Positions 38,201-50,800 of a DNA stretch of 64,000 bases are shown here, in pieces. Made by a program: the position numbers and the translations under genes. Each line of letters opens with the position of its first letter. The stretch's first letter is position 1. A model generated the notes under the pieces. That model had not been told where the DNA came from. It saw only the letters and a list, made by a program, of their open reading frames with translations, and did not search any database. The stretch lies in contig JBLWGC010000104.1 of the NCBI GenBank assembly GCA_048772705.1, positions 868,001 through 932,000 of the forward strand, in the 5' to 3' direction. This DNA comes from Leidyana gryllorum EB-2025a (taxonomy: Eukaryota; Apicomplexa).

Positions 38201-40803
38201 AATATGGTGGAAGCCTTGGGAGAGGCCCTGGCGACTTTCGCTCTCGCCCCGACTGATACGTCGTTCCTGGCCACGGGTACCGACCCGGCGAAACTGCTGA
38301 CAAGTTGCGCACAGCAACACCTGCAGCTCAATTCGCCCACCCCGCCAGCCAAAGGATCTCCTAGCGAGCTCAATGAGATTGTGAACTTGATGCCGAATCT
38401 TGTGGCACCTCGCTGGTCTGCTCTGGAGGCTTCCGAGGCCGCGGTGTCAGCGGCCAATGCGCTTCTCAAACCCCTGCAGGGGAAGGAGCCGCGGGTGAAG
38501 CTCTTCGATATGTGCAGTAACATCGTGTTCAAGGTGAACGTGGTGGAAGATCTATTGCGAGAGCTCCGCGAGGTGGATTTGTCCGCACTAAAGTCCAAAA
38601 CGAAGAAGGGAAAGGAGGTGGATTCAGCAGAGCACCTTTTGAGTATTCTGCGGCAGTTGGACACTCAAGTGAAATTGGCGCTCGATGGCACTTCAGACCT
38701 CTCCAATAAAGTGCCGCCAATCCTCAAGAATATCATTACGAAGCAATTAGCCAAGGCGACTGAGGATCATCTGGCCAAGTTGGATCAACAAATACAAAAG
38801 TGGACCAAATCTATGGGAGCCACTGGGGGGAAAGGCACCGGCTTCGTCCAACTTTGGCTCAAGGAATGGGAGGATTTCCGCAAGTCGCAGGGGACCTCGA
38901 ATAGCGCCAAATATCAGCACTACCAACTCTGCTACGACTCGTTGATGCAACTGGTCGAGCCTTTGGGCAATAAGGGCTCCACGGATGCGATTGCAGCTTT
39001 GGCAAAGGGCACTGAGTCTTCTACCCGGAAGAAGTGTACCCACCTGCGACAGGAGGTCACGGAGTCTCTCAAATATCTCCAGACACTTGGTGATGTGGCT
39101 GAACCCAAGAAGGTCAGATCGTATGCCAAGGGACTGGAGGATGGACTCAAGAAGAGTACCTTCGCTGATCCAGAGCTGGTCTCACTCTTCTCTACAGCTG
39201 TCGATCTGCTGGCCCAGCAAGACGGCCAAGTTATCAAGGACCGGATGGCCAAGAAACAAAAGGAGGATATGGACACTCTGGAGAAGGTCAAGACTACAGT
39301 GGGCAAAGTTGCCACCGAGAAGGACCGCCAGTCCGCCACCAAAGAGGTCGACAGGCTCAGAGTTCTATTGGCGGCATGTTCGACCAATGATGAGATCCTC
39401 AGATTATCAGCTCAGTTGTCAGAGTTTGTCGAGAAGACCACTCCCCCTCCAGCAGAGTCGACCACCACCGCCTCCGCTGAGACCGACGGTGCAATGGCAG
39501 CCATCCAAGCCATGTTCAAGAGTCTGAGCGATAAGACCACGACTGTCCAGTTTGCACAACAAGTCACATCGGTCAACCAAGCCGTAGAGAAGACGAAACA
39601 TGTTGCCCTCAAGACGTGGGCACAATCGGCCACACCGTCTGTTACAGAACAAAAGGCCGACAGAGAAGCTGTGCGGATCGCAAGCACTAAACCCAGCAAT
39701 GACGCCACTGTTATAGAAGAACTCAACAAGATCTACCCTCAAGCCACTCTCCGATGCTCTGGAAAACGAACCGTCCCCAAGATTCCTTCGCTGGCAGCCG
39801 ATGCCCCGGCCGATCTCCAAAAGAACGTCAACAGTCTCGTGGATAAGGCGAATAAGGAGTACGATTCTTTGAACAAAGATGCTGATGCCAAGTTCCTCAA
39901 TTGGATTGGAAAGCTCACTGCCGCTAACTACGAAATGATACGCGCCAAATACCCCAAGTACGCCAAGGCCGCAATCGCTGACTGCAGATTCCACACCGGT
40001 CTTGCCGATGGCTTGAATAAGGCGTCAGACAAGACTTCGACCACAACCAAAGCAGCGACCACCACCAAAGTCACCACCACCACCAAAGAAGCCAAGACTA
40101 AACCAACGGTGGCTCCCAAACCCCTGACAGCCTCCGTGCAGGTCAAGGCGACACCCAAGAAGGCCGAGTTGAAACCGTCGACCGCTGGACAAGGCCCACC
40201 TTCTAAGGTGCAAGGGAAAAAGCCTGTTTCACCCAAGATGGCCACTTTCTTAGAGAAGGCCGGTAGCATTTTCTCGGCAATGAAAGCCAATCACGGAGAG
40301 CTGAAGCCGCGCGTCGCATCATCCGTCATAGAGCTCACGCTGAAGGGTGAAGAAGATGATGCCGCCAAGGATATCAAGAAACAGGCCAATGTGGTGATGA
40401 AGAACTTTGCAGATCAGAAAGCTGACGGAAAAGGGGTGAATGACATCGGGCAAACTTGTCTGAGCGTAAGTTGATCAGAATTCCTTACTTCTTATTGTGT
40501 ACTTTCCAGGCCGGCAAAGGACAAACCCGCAAGCTGGGCAATGCCAACGTCGAATACCTACCCAAGCCTGCAGACCTCAGCGATGCATTATTGAAGCTCA
40601 TTCTCGGATATGTCTACTCGGACGAACTGGTTGAGCTTGCCAGTGTGTACTCCGGGCAGGCCCACACCAAGGTCCCGAAGATTGAATGCTTACGAAAATA
40701 TCTCCAGGAGCCAACCACAGAGAAGAAGTTCAAGCTAACTGAGGCCAACATGGCGTATGCTACTCGTGATCAAATCACCAAAGCTTCGGATAAGAAGCCT
40801 TGA
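35232..40803 (+). CDS. Giant predicted secreted helical protein with duplicated domains
   Basis: Exons 35232-36264, 36315-40465 and 40510-40803 give 1,825 residues. The start MKPIIYLLIAFICIPGQPSI is a clear signal peptide, followed by an Ala/Thr/Ser-rich stretch, so the protein should enter the secretory pathway. Residues about 586-706 and 743-870 are diverged copies of one helical domain (ARIATLINGYKDNMNAQDLG vs EIQSLIQSYDKKWEAPELGT; ILGPAESLLESSALDAPRRK vs LIEPARQLLDSKLLTAKNAG). Thr-rich, mucin-like linkers occur at 36920-37010, 37470-37510 and 40030-40110 (KAATTTKVTTTTKEAKTKPT). An acidic block DADGGG/DDDDMDFELELDEDL-type lies near 36060-36130. No membrane anchor is visible at the C-terminus. 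Remaining regions are lysine-rich helices. I do not recognise a family. A surface coat or extracellular matrix role would fit the composition but is only inference. Confidence 0.7.
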
Positions 40804-40923
40804 GTTGAGATCGACAACTCATTTTTCGATTGTTCTTATGATACACACTCTATTTGAACAATGCCAGTGGCGTTCGCCACTTGTAGCATGCAATTGGTAA
40901 TCTGGTCATCAAAGCATTCAAGC

Positions 40924-41386
40924 ATGCGATTGACCTTCGTTTGGGCTCTTATTGCCACAGTTGTGGCAATTAAACGGGAAGACTTGAATTCTTGGATTGC
41001 AGCCAATGTCAAGGGCACCGACAACCAGGAGGCTGTCATTGAAGAAGTGCCCGATATTGTCCAGTTCCTGACTTTGCAGCAGGTCGAAGAGTTGACACCT
41101 ATAGCCAAGAATTTGGAGACAGCGTATTCTGAGGCTAAAACTCAGACTTTTGCACAGTTGAATGCAGCTGTAAGTTCTAGGGTGTTGTCAATTACCAGAC
41201 GTTTTCACTGGGCAGGTTGCGAAAATAGATGACGAAATAGCGTCACTCGTCTCGAACACTCAGAATAACTTGCAATCTGATCTGCTTAATACAATTGGCA
41301 AGATTTACGTTAGAGATCTGTGCCAGAAGGCATCCGCCCAGAATGAAGACATTTGCGTCCAGCATGAAATGGATGAACAGCTTTGA
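40924..41386 (+). CDS. Small secreted paralogue A (two exons)
   Basis: Exons 40924-41169 and 41216-41386 give 138 residues. MRLTFVWALIATVVA is a typical signal peptide; ATG 40861 upstream is in frame but would bury it. The mature part matches the two proteins encoded at 42622-43266 and 43508-44021. It shares SWIAANVKGTDNQEAVIEEV with the pattern WxxxNVxGxxNQEAxxE, then IAKNLETAYSEA, with a single phase-0 intron after LNAA at the equivalent site. The second exon keeps NTIGKIYVRDLC, the counterpart of the IANEYWxDIC motif, plus a second cysteine (EDICVQ). The two cysteines probably pair. Function is unknown, and no known family is recognised. It lacks the acidic tail of the other two copies. 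Confidence 0.72.
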
Positions 41387-41594
41387 TGAGTTGTGATGAA
41401 TATGTTCATATACGTGTGTGTGTTTCTCATAACAAATGGCCACCAGGTGTACCATACTACGAGATTGGTGCTTGCCTAGCGAGTTGCCGAGCTACAATGT
41501 AATTGACTGGAGCGCACGACCACATGCAGTGTTGGTATGCCTGTCTTGCACGTCCAGAGCCAGTGCCACGTGTACGTGCCCCATCTCACACAAC

Positions 41595-42333
41595 ATGAAG
41601 GTCACTTTCTTCCTCCTCAACGCACTCACCACTCTAGGCGTCACCGGTCAAGCAGGTCCTAGGGTGCAGATAGTTCCCCTCAATCAAGCCGTAGACTCTG
41701 AGTCGCCACTCCCAGAGGTTCTCCCTCAGGTCCCCGACTCGGCCGCGGTTGCTGACGAACCGGCCGAGGACATAGATCTGGAAGAGGCTAATGCTCAGCG
41801 GAAATATGCGTTGACAAATAGCGGACAACCTACTCGCTCAGCGATCGAGTATTGGGGAGCTACTGCAGGACCCAGAGACTACAGAATGGCCATTGCTCGA
41901 GCCCTCGGCACAAGAGTCTCATCTCTTCCCGCGCGAGCAACCGACGAAGACCAGGGCTACGTGCCTATGCTCACCCGCCAAGGTCGTGACATTGGTCTCA
42001 CTCGGGAGGAGGTATACAATTCAGTGCCGTACATTCGTGATTTGGATTCGCTGTATATGACCAACATGGGAACTGCGGGTACCATCTTGGAGGAAGACGA
42101 AGGCCAGCGAACTCTCAGCATTAGACTGGTGGTAAGTGGAACAGCGAAGTGCCATATAATATCGCCCGTGTTAGGAACGCGAGATTCAGCGCATATTCGA
42201 GCCATTCCAGGGGGATTACCGTATGCGAAACTTCTTGGCACCATTGGGAAAGCTGATCTACAGTCATATCCAAAGCAAGTTGAATCTGGCCTCCTCACGT
42301 TTCGCCCGACCAATCAGCCTTCACCAAGCATAG
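41595..42333 (+). CDS. Predicted secreted protein, two exons, unknown
   Basis: Exons 41595-42131 and 42175-42333 give 231 residues. MKVTFFLLNALTTLGVTGQA is a signal peptide; an in-frame ATG at 41436 would add an N-terminal extension ahead of it. After an acidic, proline-containing stretch (SESPLPEVLPQVPDSAAVAD) comes a helical region (REEVYNSVPYIRDLDSLYMT). The second exon carries QRIFEPFQGDYRMRNFLAPL. It has one phase-0 intron, as its three small neighbours do, but I see no clear sequence match to them, so it may be a distant relative or unrelated. No cysteine pair is conserved and there is no membrane span beyond the leader. Function unknown. Confidence 0.66.
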
Positions 42334-42621
42334 AGAGCACCTTAAGACATGTGAAATCCTCAGATATACTGTACTTTACATTCGTCAGATTTGTGAAACC
42401 CATAGTGTCGAGTTGTTGAAGACGAAACGCCCAAGTCAAGAGTAAAGACAGATCGCAACTTGACCTGAAGATCGGGTGTCAAGTATACACCTCAAGTCGA
42501 GGTCAATCAAACTTTGACCACTCGTCAAATGCGAGCAGCACTACTGAGGGTGCGAACATGCCTCGTCAGAGCACGTAACAGCCACAAGTGCACCTATTGT
42601 TTTCACTCCACTTCATTCACC

Positions 42622-43266
42622 ATGCGTTTCCATACACTTTCCATCGCCTGCCTCGTGGCGTCAGCCGCTTGGGCAGTTCCGAACACCTTCTTGGAGGCGT
42701 GGCTCAAGAAGAACATTGTCGGACTCGAGAACCAAGAAGCTCTCAAAGAGTCCCTCCCCAGCATCACCGAGACCCTGGATGCCCCGGAAATGGCAGCCCT
42801 GACTGATCCCACCGAGATGCTCTCGATGGTGTACGACAATGTATTGGCCATCCCCGAGCAGGCGGATCTCGATGAGGCGGTGAGTTTGAGTTTCCGTGCC
42901 GATCATTGATAAGTCCGATTTCAGCGCACTGTTTACACCGAGTTGTTGGCCAATTACCAGGAAGAGCTGGAAAATCCTCTTCAAATCCAGGCGCTGATGC
43001 AGATTGCCAACGAGTACTGGAGTGACATTTGTGAGAATCTGAAACGCCAGGAGGACGAAGTTTGCGCTCCCCTTCCCACTCCTGAGGCAGCTGTGGAATC
43101 TCCAGAGACTGAGGAAGTTTCTGAGATTGAAGAGACCACGGAAGTGGAGGTTGCCATCGACGAGGAGCCCGGTGCCGCTGCCGCTGGACCCCTGGAAACG
43201 GAGGATCCTGAGGCTTCAGAGGCTTCAGACAGCGCAGAGACGACGGAAGTGGCCGCCGAAGAGTAG
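42622..43266 (+). CDS. Small secreted paralogue B with acidic tail
   Basis: Exons 42622-42879 (86 codons) and 42925-43266 give 199 residues. MRFHTLSIACLVASAAWA is a signal peptide. The mature sequence starts NTFLEAWLKKNIVGLENQEA and carries the family pattern WxxxNxxGxxNQEA. The second exon contains LMQIANEYWSDICENL and a further cysteine (EVCAPLP). It differs from paralogue A by a roughly 65-residue Glu/Thr/Ala-rich tail (EVSEIEETTEVEVAIDEEPG), probably disordered. Exon 1 has exactly the same length (258 nt) as paralogue C at 43508, and both introns interrupt after DEA/EDA in phase 0. That supports origin by tandem duplication. Function unknown. Confidence 0.75.
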
Positions 43267-43507
43267 ACTTCAGCGATTATGACCAGTTTCGATCTTACTT
43301 TTTCAATTTGACGCTTCAACTTTCGATTGCCTGTTCCTTTGTTTATCATCGAACTTTCAATCAGCAGAGATTTCTCTGCCCCGCATCGACCTCTTCTCTC
43401 TCTCACACCTGTTTGTCCAGCACACTTTCCGTCACAAGACGAGACCGGCTCAAACATGCCTGGCCCCACAGTGATATTTCTGTTGGAGATAATACCAAGT
43501 TATCCAA

Positions 43508-44021
43508 ATGCATCTACATAGACTCGTTGCCATGGGACTGTTGGCCTCCATTGGTGGGGCAGTAGAGGAAGAGCAAATGCGAACATGGGTCCGCAACAAT
43601 GTGGCTGGAGACGCCATTGCGGCTGCTTTGAGCGAAGAGTTAACTTTCTACGGAGACGATCTGTCGCTTCTCGAGCTGGCTGCGGTCACCGGCCGGGCTC
43701 AAAAGCTTGCTGACATCTACAAGGATGTTTTGAGCCAAGGGTCACAAGTCGATCTGGAAGATGCGGTAGGTTCTCACGCTCACTTTATACTCAATTGTTT
43801 CCCATCAGCGCCAACGCTTCGTCACAGAAGTTGACGAAGCTGCCGAGAAGCTCTCTGAACTTTCGCAGACACAAATCTTGGACTCGATTGCCAACGAATA
43901 TTGGGCAGATATATGTGAACGACTTGATAGCAACGACGATCCAGCCTGCCAACCCATAAACCCTGACCAGAGCGACACCACTGAAGACGACGAAGAAGCG
44001 CAGCAGATGGACGAAGAGTAG
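43508..44021 (+). CDS. Small secreted paralogue C
   Basis: Exons 43508-43765 (86 codons) and 43809-44021 give 156 residues. MHLHRLVAMGLLASIGGA is a signal peptide. The next part is EEEQMRTWVRNNVAGDAIAA, matching WxxxNVxG of its neighbours but without the NQEA tetrapeptide. The second exon holds DSIANEYWADICERLDSNDD and ACQPINP, keeping the two cysteines, and ends in a short acidic tail (TTEDDEEAQQMDEE). The IANEYWxDICExL motif is nearly identical to paralogue B, so B and C are the closest pair. Function unknown. An effector-like or surface role is possible for a tandem secreted family but is not shown by sequence. Confidence 0.75.
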
Positions 44022-44867
44022 GCCATCGAGACGGCAACCATATAGCGGTGCCTTTTAGAAGCCTTATGGCGATGACTTGAGCCTGACTTCAAACCCGTAC
44101 TGTCATTTTCGCAATGGGATTCAGTGTCGTAATCTGGGCCGCAGAGCAAATCTGCTCCACCCCACCCACCTTTCACTTTCGAGACGTTACGAGTTGATTG
44201 GGTATAACCCAAATCTGTCGGCGTCGAGTCTGATCTCGTCCGCCCTCTCAGAAATTCTCAGGTGGTAGAATCTAGCCAAGCTAAGATCCTTCCGGGAGAT
44301 TTACATACACCGGATAAGTGCAGTGGCTGCTCCTCTCCCTGCCGACTGCTTCCTGTTCCTGTCATAGCAACCCGCAGGTAAGTTGCCATTTATAGTTTGG
44401 TATTGCCTCCGTAGCCGTCTTGTCCCGTCTCCGTGCCGTCCCAAAGTCTCTTCGGTCGAAATCAGTTTGCTGGTGATGCGCGGCGGGGCATCCTACCTAT
44501 TCACTTGGAGGCATCTCATCTCAGGGGGCATCTCATCTCACTGCAATCAGCTGTGGCACCAAATCAGGAAGGATCGGTGCGAAGAGCGATGTGACACGCT
44601 GTCGACTCGACCCTCATTGGTAATTAGATTTGGCAGAAATCTCCAAGGGATCCATGTACTCGGAGTGTTTGTTTTGATCTGAAGCGGGAAATGTCGCGCA
44701 GAAATAGGTTGCACACAAGGGAAAACGTCTATGCTTTAGAGGGAATTTGATGTGTGAAGAGGACAAATAATAAGGCTACAAAGGCCGGACGCCTGTTTGG
44801 CTTGGGCTTTGCAGCCGCCAAAAGTTGCATTATCCTGTATAGATGATTTAGACACGAAAATCATTAT
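44022..44867. other. Non-coding stretch between convergent genes
   Basis: This is 846 bp between the stop of secreted paralogue C and the stop of the giant C2-domain gene. No ORF here looks coding in composition. Two things stand out. The first is an intron-like unit at 44375-44414 (GTAAGT donor, TCCGTAG acceptor, 40 nt). The second is a 14-bp direct repeat GGCATCTCATCTCA at about 44510 and 44527. A spliced non-coding RNA or a small unrecognised gene is possible; both 3' UTRs must also lie here. Confidence 0.5.
44510..44540. repeat. 14-bp direct repeat, 17-bp period
   Basis: GGCATCTCATCTCA occurs twice with a 3-nt spacer (GGG) in the convergent intergenic region. It is exact but short, and may be chance or a remnant of slippage. 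Confidence 0.6.
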
Positions 44868-47800
44868 TTAGGAAAGCGAACTCTTCTTCTGTTTCCTTCC
44901 CCACATACTGAAACTTGACTTTGTCACTGTCGCTACCATTGCCGGGCTGGACTCCATCAGTGCGTCTCGATTAGTTGTTGTGTCGATAGTTGCTGGTGTC
45001 GCTTCGTCGTCAAGAGGGTGCATTCCTTTAGTTGAGCCACCGGCTCGTCGGCTCCCGCCACCAAGCAACCGACCAAACCGAGTAATGAACTTCAATCCTT
45101 GACCCTCAGAGAGCACCGATCCTGAGAGAGACAGCAGAAAGTGCACCAACTTTAATCATTCTCACCTTTGCGCTCGTGTGTTCGAGCCGTATTCATTCCC
45201 CCTGATGGAGAGCTTGAACTGACCACACTCCCCATGTCTTTGGGCGATTCTGGACCTTCTGTGGGTGGTTTTGACGAGGACTCATGACCGCTCATCATCT
45301 CCTCCGGTTTTGCGGTATCAGGAGCCACTGTCGATGTTCGCTCGCTGACCAGCGCAGCAGCAAAGGTCCTCTCGGATGGCTCTCCTCCTTCCAACGGTTC
45401 TTCTCTGCTGCTTGGGGTCCAGGGACTGGAATGACACCGGCTGTGCACCAACTCGGCCGCCGCTGCAAACGGAATGGCTCCACATCCTCAGAAGAGACTT
45501 ACTGTGATGTACAGAATCTGGCACACCGCTCGAAGCAGCGTCTTGATTCGAAGCTGGGGGAGTCAAGGACACTCCACACTCAGCGAGCTCCAACTCCGAC
45601 GCACCACCCTGACTACCAGTGAAACTTGTACTTCGCGGATTCGACTTGTCGCCTGTCGGGGTAATGGTCGCACTCCTCGTCAGCGCCGCAGTTTTGACGG
45701 CCTGCAGTGCTGACATCATACGAGAGGGTTTCTGAACAATGCGTAGCGAGCTCCCATGCTGCAAACGCTTCTGCTGCAAACTGGCCACACTCCCAGTCGG
45801 TGAGCCCATATTAATTCCCTCCTCAACTTTGATCGATGACGTCGATGGAGCCATACTCCCGACAGCCGTGATCAACTCCATTGTGCTTTGACTCGAGTCG
45901 TCCTCTTCACTCTCCCTCCCAAAGTTGAGCAGCTCGGTCCCGCCAATTTCGACGGGTCCATCTCGACTCTCGGAAGGAACCATTTCGCTCTCCGACGTCG
46001 TCTCGCCATCAGCGCGAGCGGCTGGTCGCGGTGATGCCGGCGTGATCGCCACGATGGTTCTCATTGCATCTCGATTCGATTTTGAGCCGTCCGTGGGCGA
46101 AGTTATTGTAGCATCATCAGGCGTGGCTTCACCAGCCGAATTTGCCGCCCAGTTCTCTCCAGAATCCATTGCCCATTTCCGCATTGCCACCGAGTAGTCT
46201 ACTTCAGATGTGGGCTCATCACTTCTCGACTGCAGCTGGGCCCATATCTGTCGATCTCCTCCACCTTCCCCACCCGATTGTGGAGTCTTCGATTTCGGAG
46301 TCACTTCCAACGCCACATCCTCTGGCTCTGACAAATCTGTTTGAGGGTCCCTTCCCGAGCGGAGAGTGTCCGGTTGTCCACTGGACGGACTCAATAAGAG
46401 GTCGTCCGGAGGAGAGCTCAGGGACAAATTGGCCAGGGAAGAGTTGATATCGTCGGATCTTCCAGTCCCCACTTTATCTGGATAGTCTGAAGAATCTTCC
46501 AGCATGACGGAAGAGCCGTCTCTGTATTCGCTTGGTGCGATAGCCTCTCGGGAAGTTTGCAACTCAAAGGTCGTCGTGGTATCCTCTGATTCAGACACCT
46601 CAATACTCTCGTCCTGCTCCCTTCCTTGCTCGAGCTGCGCTCCAAGCTCAGTAAGGGGAGGAACCATCGATCGACCCATTGATTGGCTTCGTGGAGCAAT
46701 ACCCTCCACACGAGATTCCACAGTCTCAGACAAAGGCAGGTCAAGTGACTCAGCGGAACCCTTCTCAGACGAGTCATTCACCGACTCACCTTCGGGCGGC
46801 CCACTGGAATCGTCAGCACCTAACTCTGGTAGTTCCGATTCTGAAGATACAACCTCCGCCTCTCCAATGACACCACTCTCGGCTCCTCGCCGATCGTCGG
46901 TATCAAACACTGCTGTGGCCGGAGTCGTGTCAACTGGAATACTAGACGAAGCTTCGCTGGTCTGCTCCATAGCGGCAGCACTCGAACCGGAAGACTCCTC
47001 CTCCATCTCGTCTCCGAACGCAATAGATCCTCTCAACTCGATATCCGTCCTCTTTCGGGCTACTATCGAAGATTGGTGTGAAGACTGTGATAATTCTGCA
47101 CTACTCGCCTTCGAAGTCTCACTCTCACTCCCTTCGCTCTTCATCATGTCAGACGAAAGCTTCTCGAGTGTTATGCCATTCTCGCCATCCTCAGTTCCGA
47201 CTGGCAAGCCAATCGTCGGCACCTGGGGATCATTGTCCGGAAGTGCAATGGCCATTGGGGTGTTTGGCAACTCGGCGGTCGTCTGTGTGGCCTCAGCCGG
47301 CTCTGTCGAGTGAGGATGTATCTCCTCGTCCCTGACCTCAGCCGACTCTATCGCTTGAGGATCCAACTCCTCTTTCGGGACCTCCACCGACTCTGTCGCT
47401 TGAGGATGCACCTCCTCGTCCCTGACCTCAGCCAACTCCTCCTTCGTGACCTCCATCGACTCTGTCGCGTGAGGAAGTATCTCCTCGTCCCTTACCTCAA
47501 CCGGCTCAATCTCCCCGTCCGTTTGGGGATGTTCTGTTTCCGCAGAGTCACCGATCTGAGGGGCAGAGTGAGTGAGCCTGGGAGAGGCAGCTGTGATCTC
47601 AATCCTGGGCTGCACCAGACTTGCAGTATGATCATCGCAATCCATCTGCCAATCCAGATGAATTTCGGGCTCCGGTTGATCGGCGGGGAAGGCCAGATCT
47701 GAGATGTTCTCCAGAATCATCTCCCCGCTGTCCTCATGAATAGCGAAGCTTTCACGGTCCAGAGTGGTCACGTCATCTTCGCGACTGGTCTCAGTGTCGC

Positions 47801-50800
47801 GCCTCATTGGCGCTTCCTCACTCTCAGCGTCGCCTGTAATCACCCCCGGAGATGCTTCAGACTCATTGCGTCGCGGTCTGAAAGCGATCTCCAGCGGCGC
47901 CTCAGGAGCAGCAACATCCTTCACAGCACGATTTTCGGGTGAATCCTCCTCATGCGTCTTGCTGGCAACGTCAGCAACCACTGTGACCTCGACGACGGGG
48001 GTCGGCACTTCCGGTTGAGGAGAGGCGGGCGGTGTGACCACAGCAGCAATCTCCTGCTCGACTACGGGCGCGGACGCGGCCTCATCTCCAGTAGTTCTTT
48101 CGGGAAAGGCTACAGCTGTTGCCTCGGGGGTGACATCTGCGATGGAGACTCCAGTTTTAGAGGCACTATCTGCTTCAATCAGCGACCCGCCTTCAGTTCC
48201 CTCTGGAATCATTTCTAATTCTTCGGAAAGTGAGTCCTCTTGATCGTCTGCAGCCTGAACGGCTTCAGCGTGGGCGACTGGTTGAGGCAACTCGTTGTCC
48301 TCGGGCGAAGGGAGTGAGTCCGTGACTGACTCGGAACTGTCATCTTGAAGCAGCTGTGAAACTGCCTCGGAACTGGGTGCAGGAGTTTGGCTTCCAGCAT
48401 TCGACACGGAATGGTCCCGATATACATCCAAATGTTGTTCTTCTTTATCAATCTCAGATGGATGAGTTCCAATCACATCGGTAGTTTGGTCAACCGCGCT
48501 GAGTGTGTCGTAAGGAGGCGGCTGTAGCACCGCAAGAGACTCTGCTACAGGGAGCGGCGGATCGACTCCGACAAAAGTCCGTCCGCTGCCCCCATCAGCA
48601 GTGAGGGCAGCTTCGTGGCTCACAGACACATATTGAGTGTGATCACTGGTGGCAGAAGGCGAGAACATCAAGTTCGAGGAAGATCCCCCGGTGCCAGAAC
48701 TTGATCGGCTGCCGATGATGAGTCGTTCACCTGGTCCAACAGACCTCATCTCCGTGGCGTTGCTTGGAGTCGACGTTACTATTTCCATACCACCATTGTC
48801 CTCTCTACCTTCCATTGCCTCCTCGGTCTCGGGCGGCGGTGGTACCAGCGTTGATGATACCTCTCGGTGGGGAGTGCTTTCCAATTGCATATCAGGGTGG
48901 GACGTCTGCATCAGACGCACGTGTATCGGCGGTACCGTAGCACGTGCGGGAGGAGCACTGACTTCGTCCTCCCCTGATGTAGTTTCAGTTAGCACTGACT
49001 GAGTCAGAATCGAATTGGCATATGACAGGGTACTGTCCCCCAAGAGAACTCCGACTCCGACCGCTACCACAGGAGCCGCGTCTCCAATGTGCACCGAGTG
49101 GCTCGACTCGTCCTCCTTCAATTGAACATTCTGATTGTCATTGATAATTAGGTCACCTCCAATGATATCGGATCCGTCAAGATCATCCGGAATCAGTTCG
49201 GATGGGACGTAATTCCGAATGGACCCAATCGTCGACATTCGAGCCCGGTCAGCCACTTCCGCCACTTCAATCTCGGGACCCGAGGACTGTATAGATTGGT
49301 TCCCGAGAGAGTTCACCTTGACATGACGCAGCGATCCTTGTTTGCTTTTCAGCGAAGCAAGATCATTTGGGTTGTTCAGATTCAGGTCCACCACTTGAGG
49401 GTCCGGAGACATCAGTGTCGATGAGCGTCGAGTGTTGGATTTCTGTCGCTGTGCCGTCGAGAAGGTCCTTCGTGGCTGCTCGACGTCGGAGTCGTTGGTT
49501 GATCGAACCTTCATACTCTTCGACTTCATGAAGGCCGATGATCGGGATCCACCAAGATCTCGAGACTGTTTCCTCTTTGACGCTGACACATGTTCCTTTG
49601 GAGAACGTGATCGTTTCGGCGACGGCGATTCATGACTTGAAGCCACCACTTCCATCGGTTTGGTGTTTGACGAGCATCTCCCTGACCGCGACTTCTTGCG
49701 TTGGAACTGATTCTTCTTGGCCTCAGCGTCCTCCAACTCTATCATGGAACTCTTTTTCAAGGAGCTCCGTCTCGAAACAGATTTCGACAGCGATTTCTTT
49801 GATGAGGAAGTGCGATCTCCCGAACTCTTTCCTGATGGTCTCTCACGACCACTCCACTCTTCGCTTCGCGGAGTCTCAAGCTGCTCGTCTCGCGGCGATC
49901 GTGGACTTTCATCGTGAGTGTGATGTCGCCGACGGTGATGGTGATGGCGGTGGTGATGCTCCCGGTCGCGATCCCGGTCTCCAGAATCCCTGCGTACGGG
50001 CTGCGGTCGTTCATCTGCAGAGCTGTCAACGTAGGCCTGATGAAATGAACCGCGACTGTTGGTCATATCGTTTGACGGGCCCCGACTGTCCAGAACTCGA
50101 CCGTACTCAGAGAGCCCATCAGCCTCGTCTTGGCTCAGCTCCAACGCTGGGGCAGGCCGTTCCCTCCCCAGGATGTCGTCAAGATCGGGTGGGACGAGAC
50201 TGACATCAACATCACTCTCGAGGGTTTGGCGGGCGGAGAACGGATGGCCAATACTCTCGGTCTTGGCCATACTGTTCCTTCCCATCGGCTCAAAGTCGGA
50301 GAACGTCGCTGGGGAATTGATTTCTCCGTTCTCAGACTTGTCGTGTGGGGACACGGGACTAGATGGCTTCGACGTTGGGTCGTTAGGCTCGTCCTCCAAC
50401 TCGTCTCGGTCGCTGCTGCTGATACTCACTTGTTCAATGGGATATGAAACGTCGCTTCCAAAGTACATTTGTTCTTCGCTGTTCTTCACGCTGTCCTCAA
50501 CCCAAGTCCGACGTTCCTCTGTATTCGTCGTCTGTTGATCGCCACCAGTTGTCTCTGATACGCTCTCGCGAGGACTATTGTAGGTGGTCGGTGGAGGCTG
50601 CTGACGGTTAGACAAAGGCGCTGGGACATCGATGAGTTCGCGACTGTCGAGATCTTTGCACGGAACTTCAGGAGGTTTACTGTCGTCTTCGGCAGCCGTG
50701 GCTACAGCAATACAATCTATTCCTCCAACGTTGTTCGTCTCATCATCGGAAAAGTCTTCGACTGCGGAAGGAAGCTCAGACTCGTCGGGGCGAAAACGAT

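Noticed and set aside
45318-45462. Basic C-terminus ending ANIDSGS for the giant C2-like protein
   Set aside because: It arises from reading through the GTAAGT intron at 45502-45463. Splicing to TTTGCAG restores the acidic Ser/Pro-rich composition and a further exon ending at 44868.
46504-47313. 269-codon + strand open frame within the giant gene
   Set aside because: Serine-rich shadow of the acidic minus-strand coding sequence; the minus frame continues unbroken on both sides.
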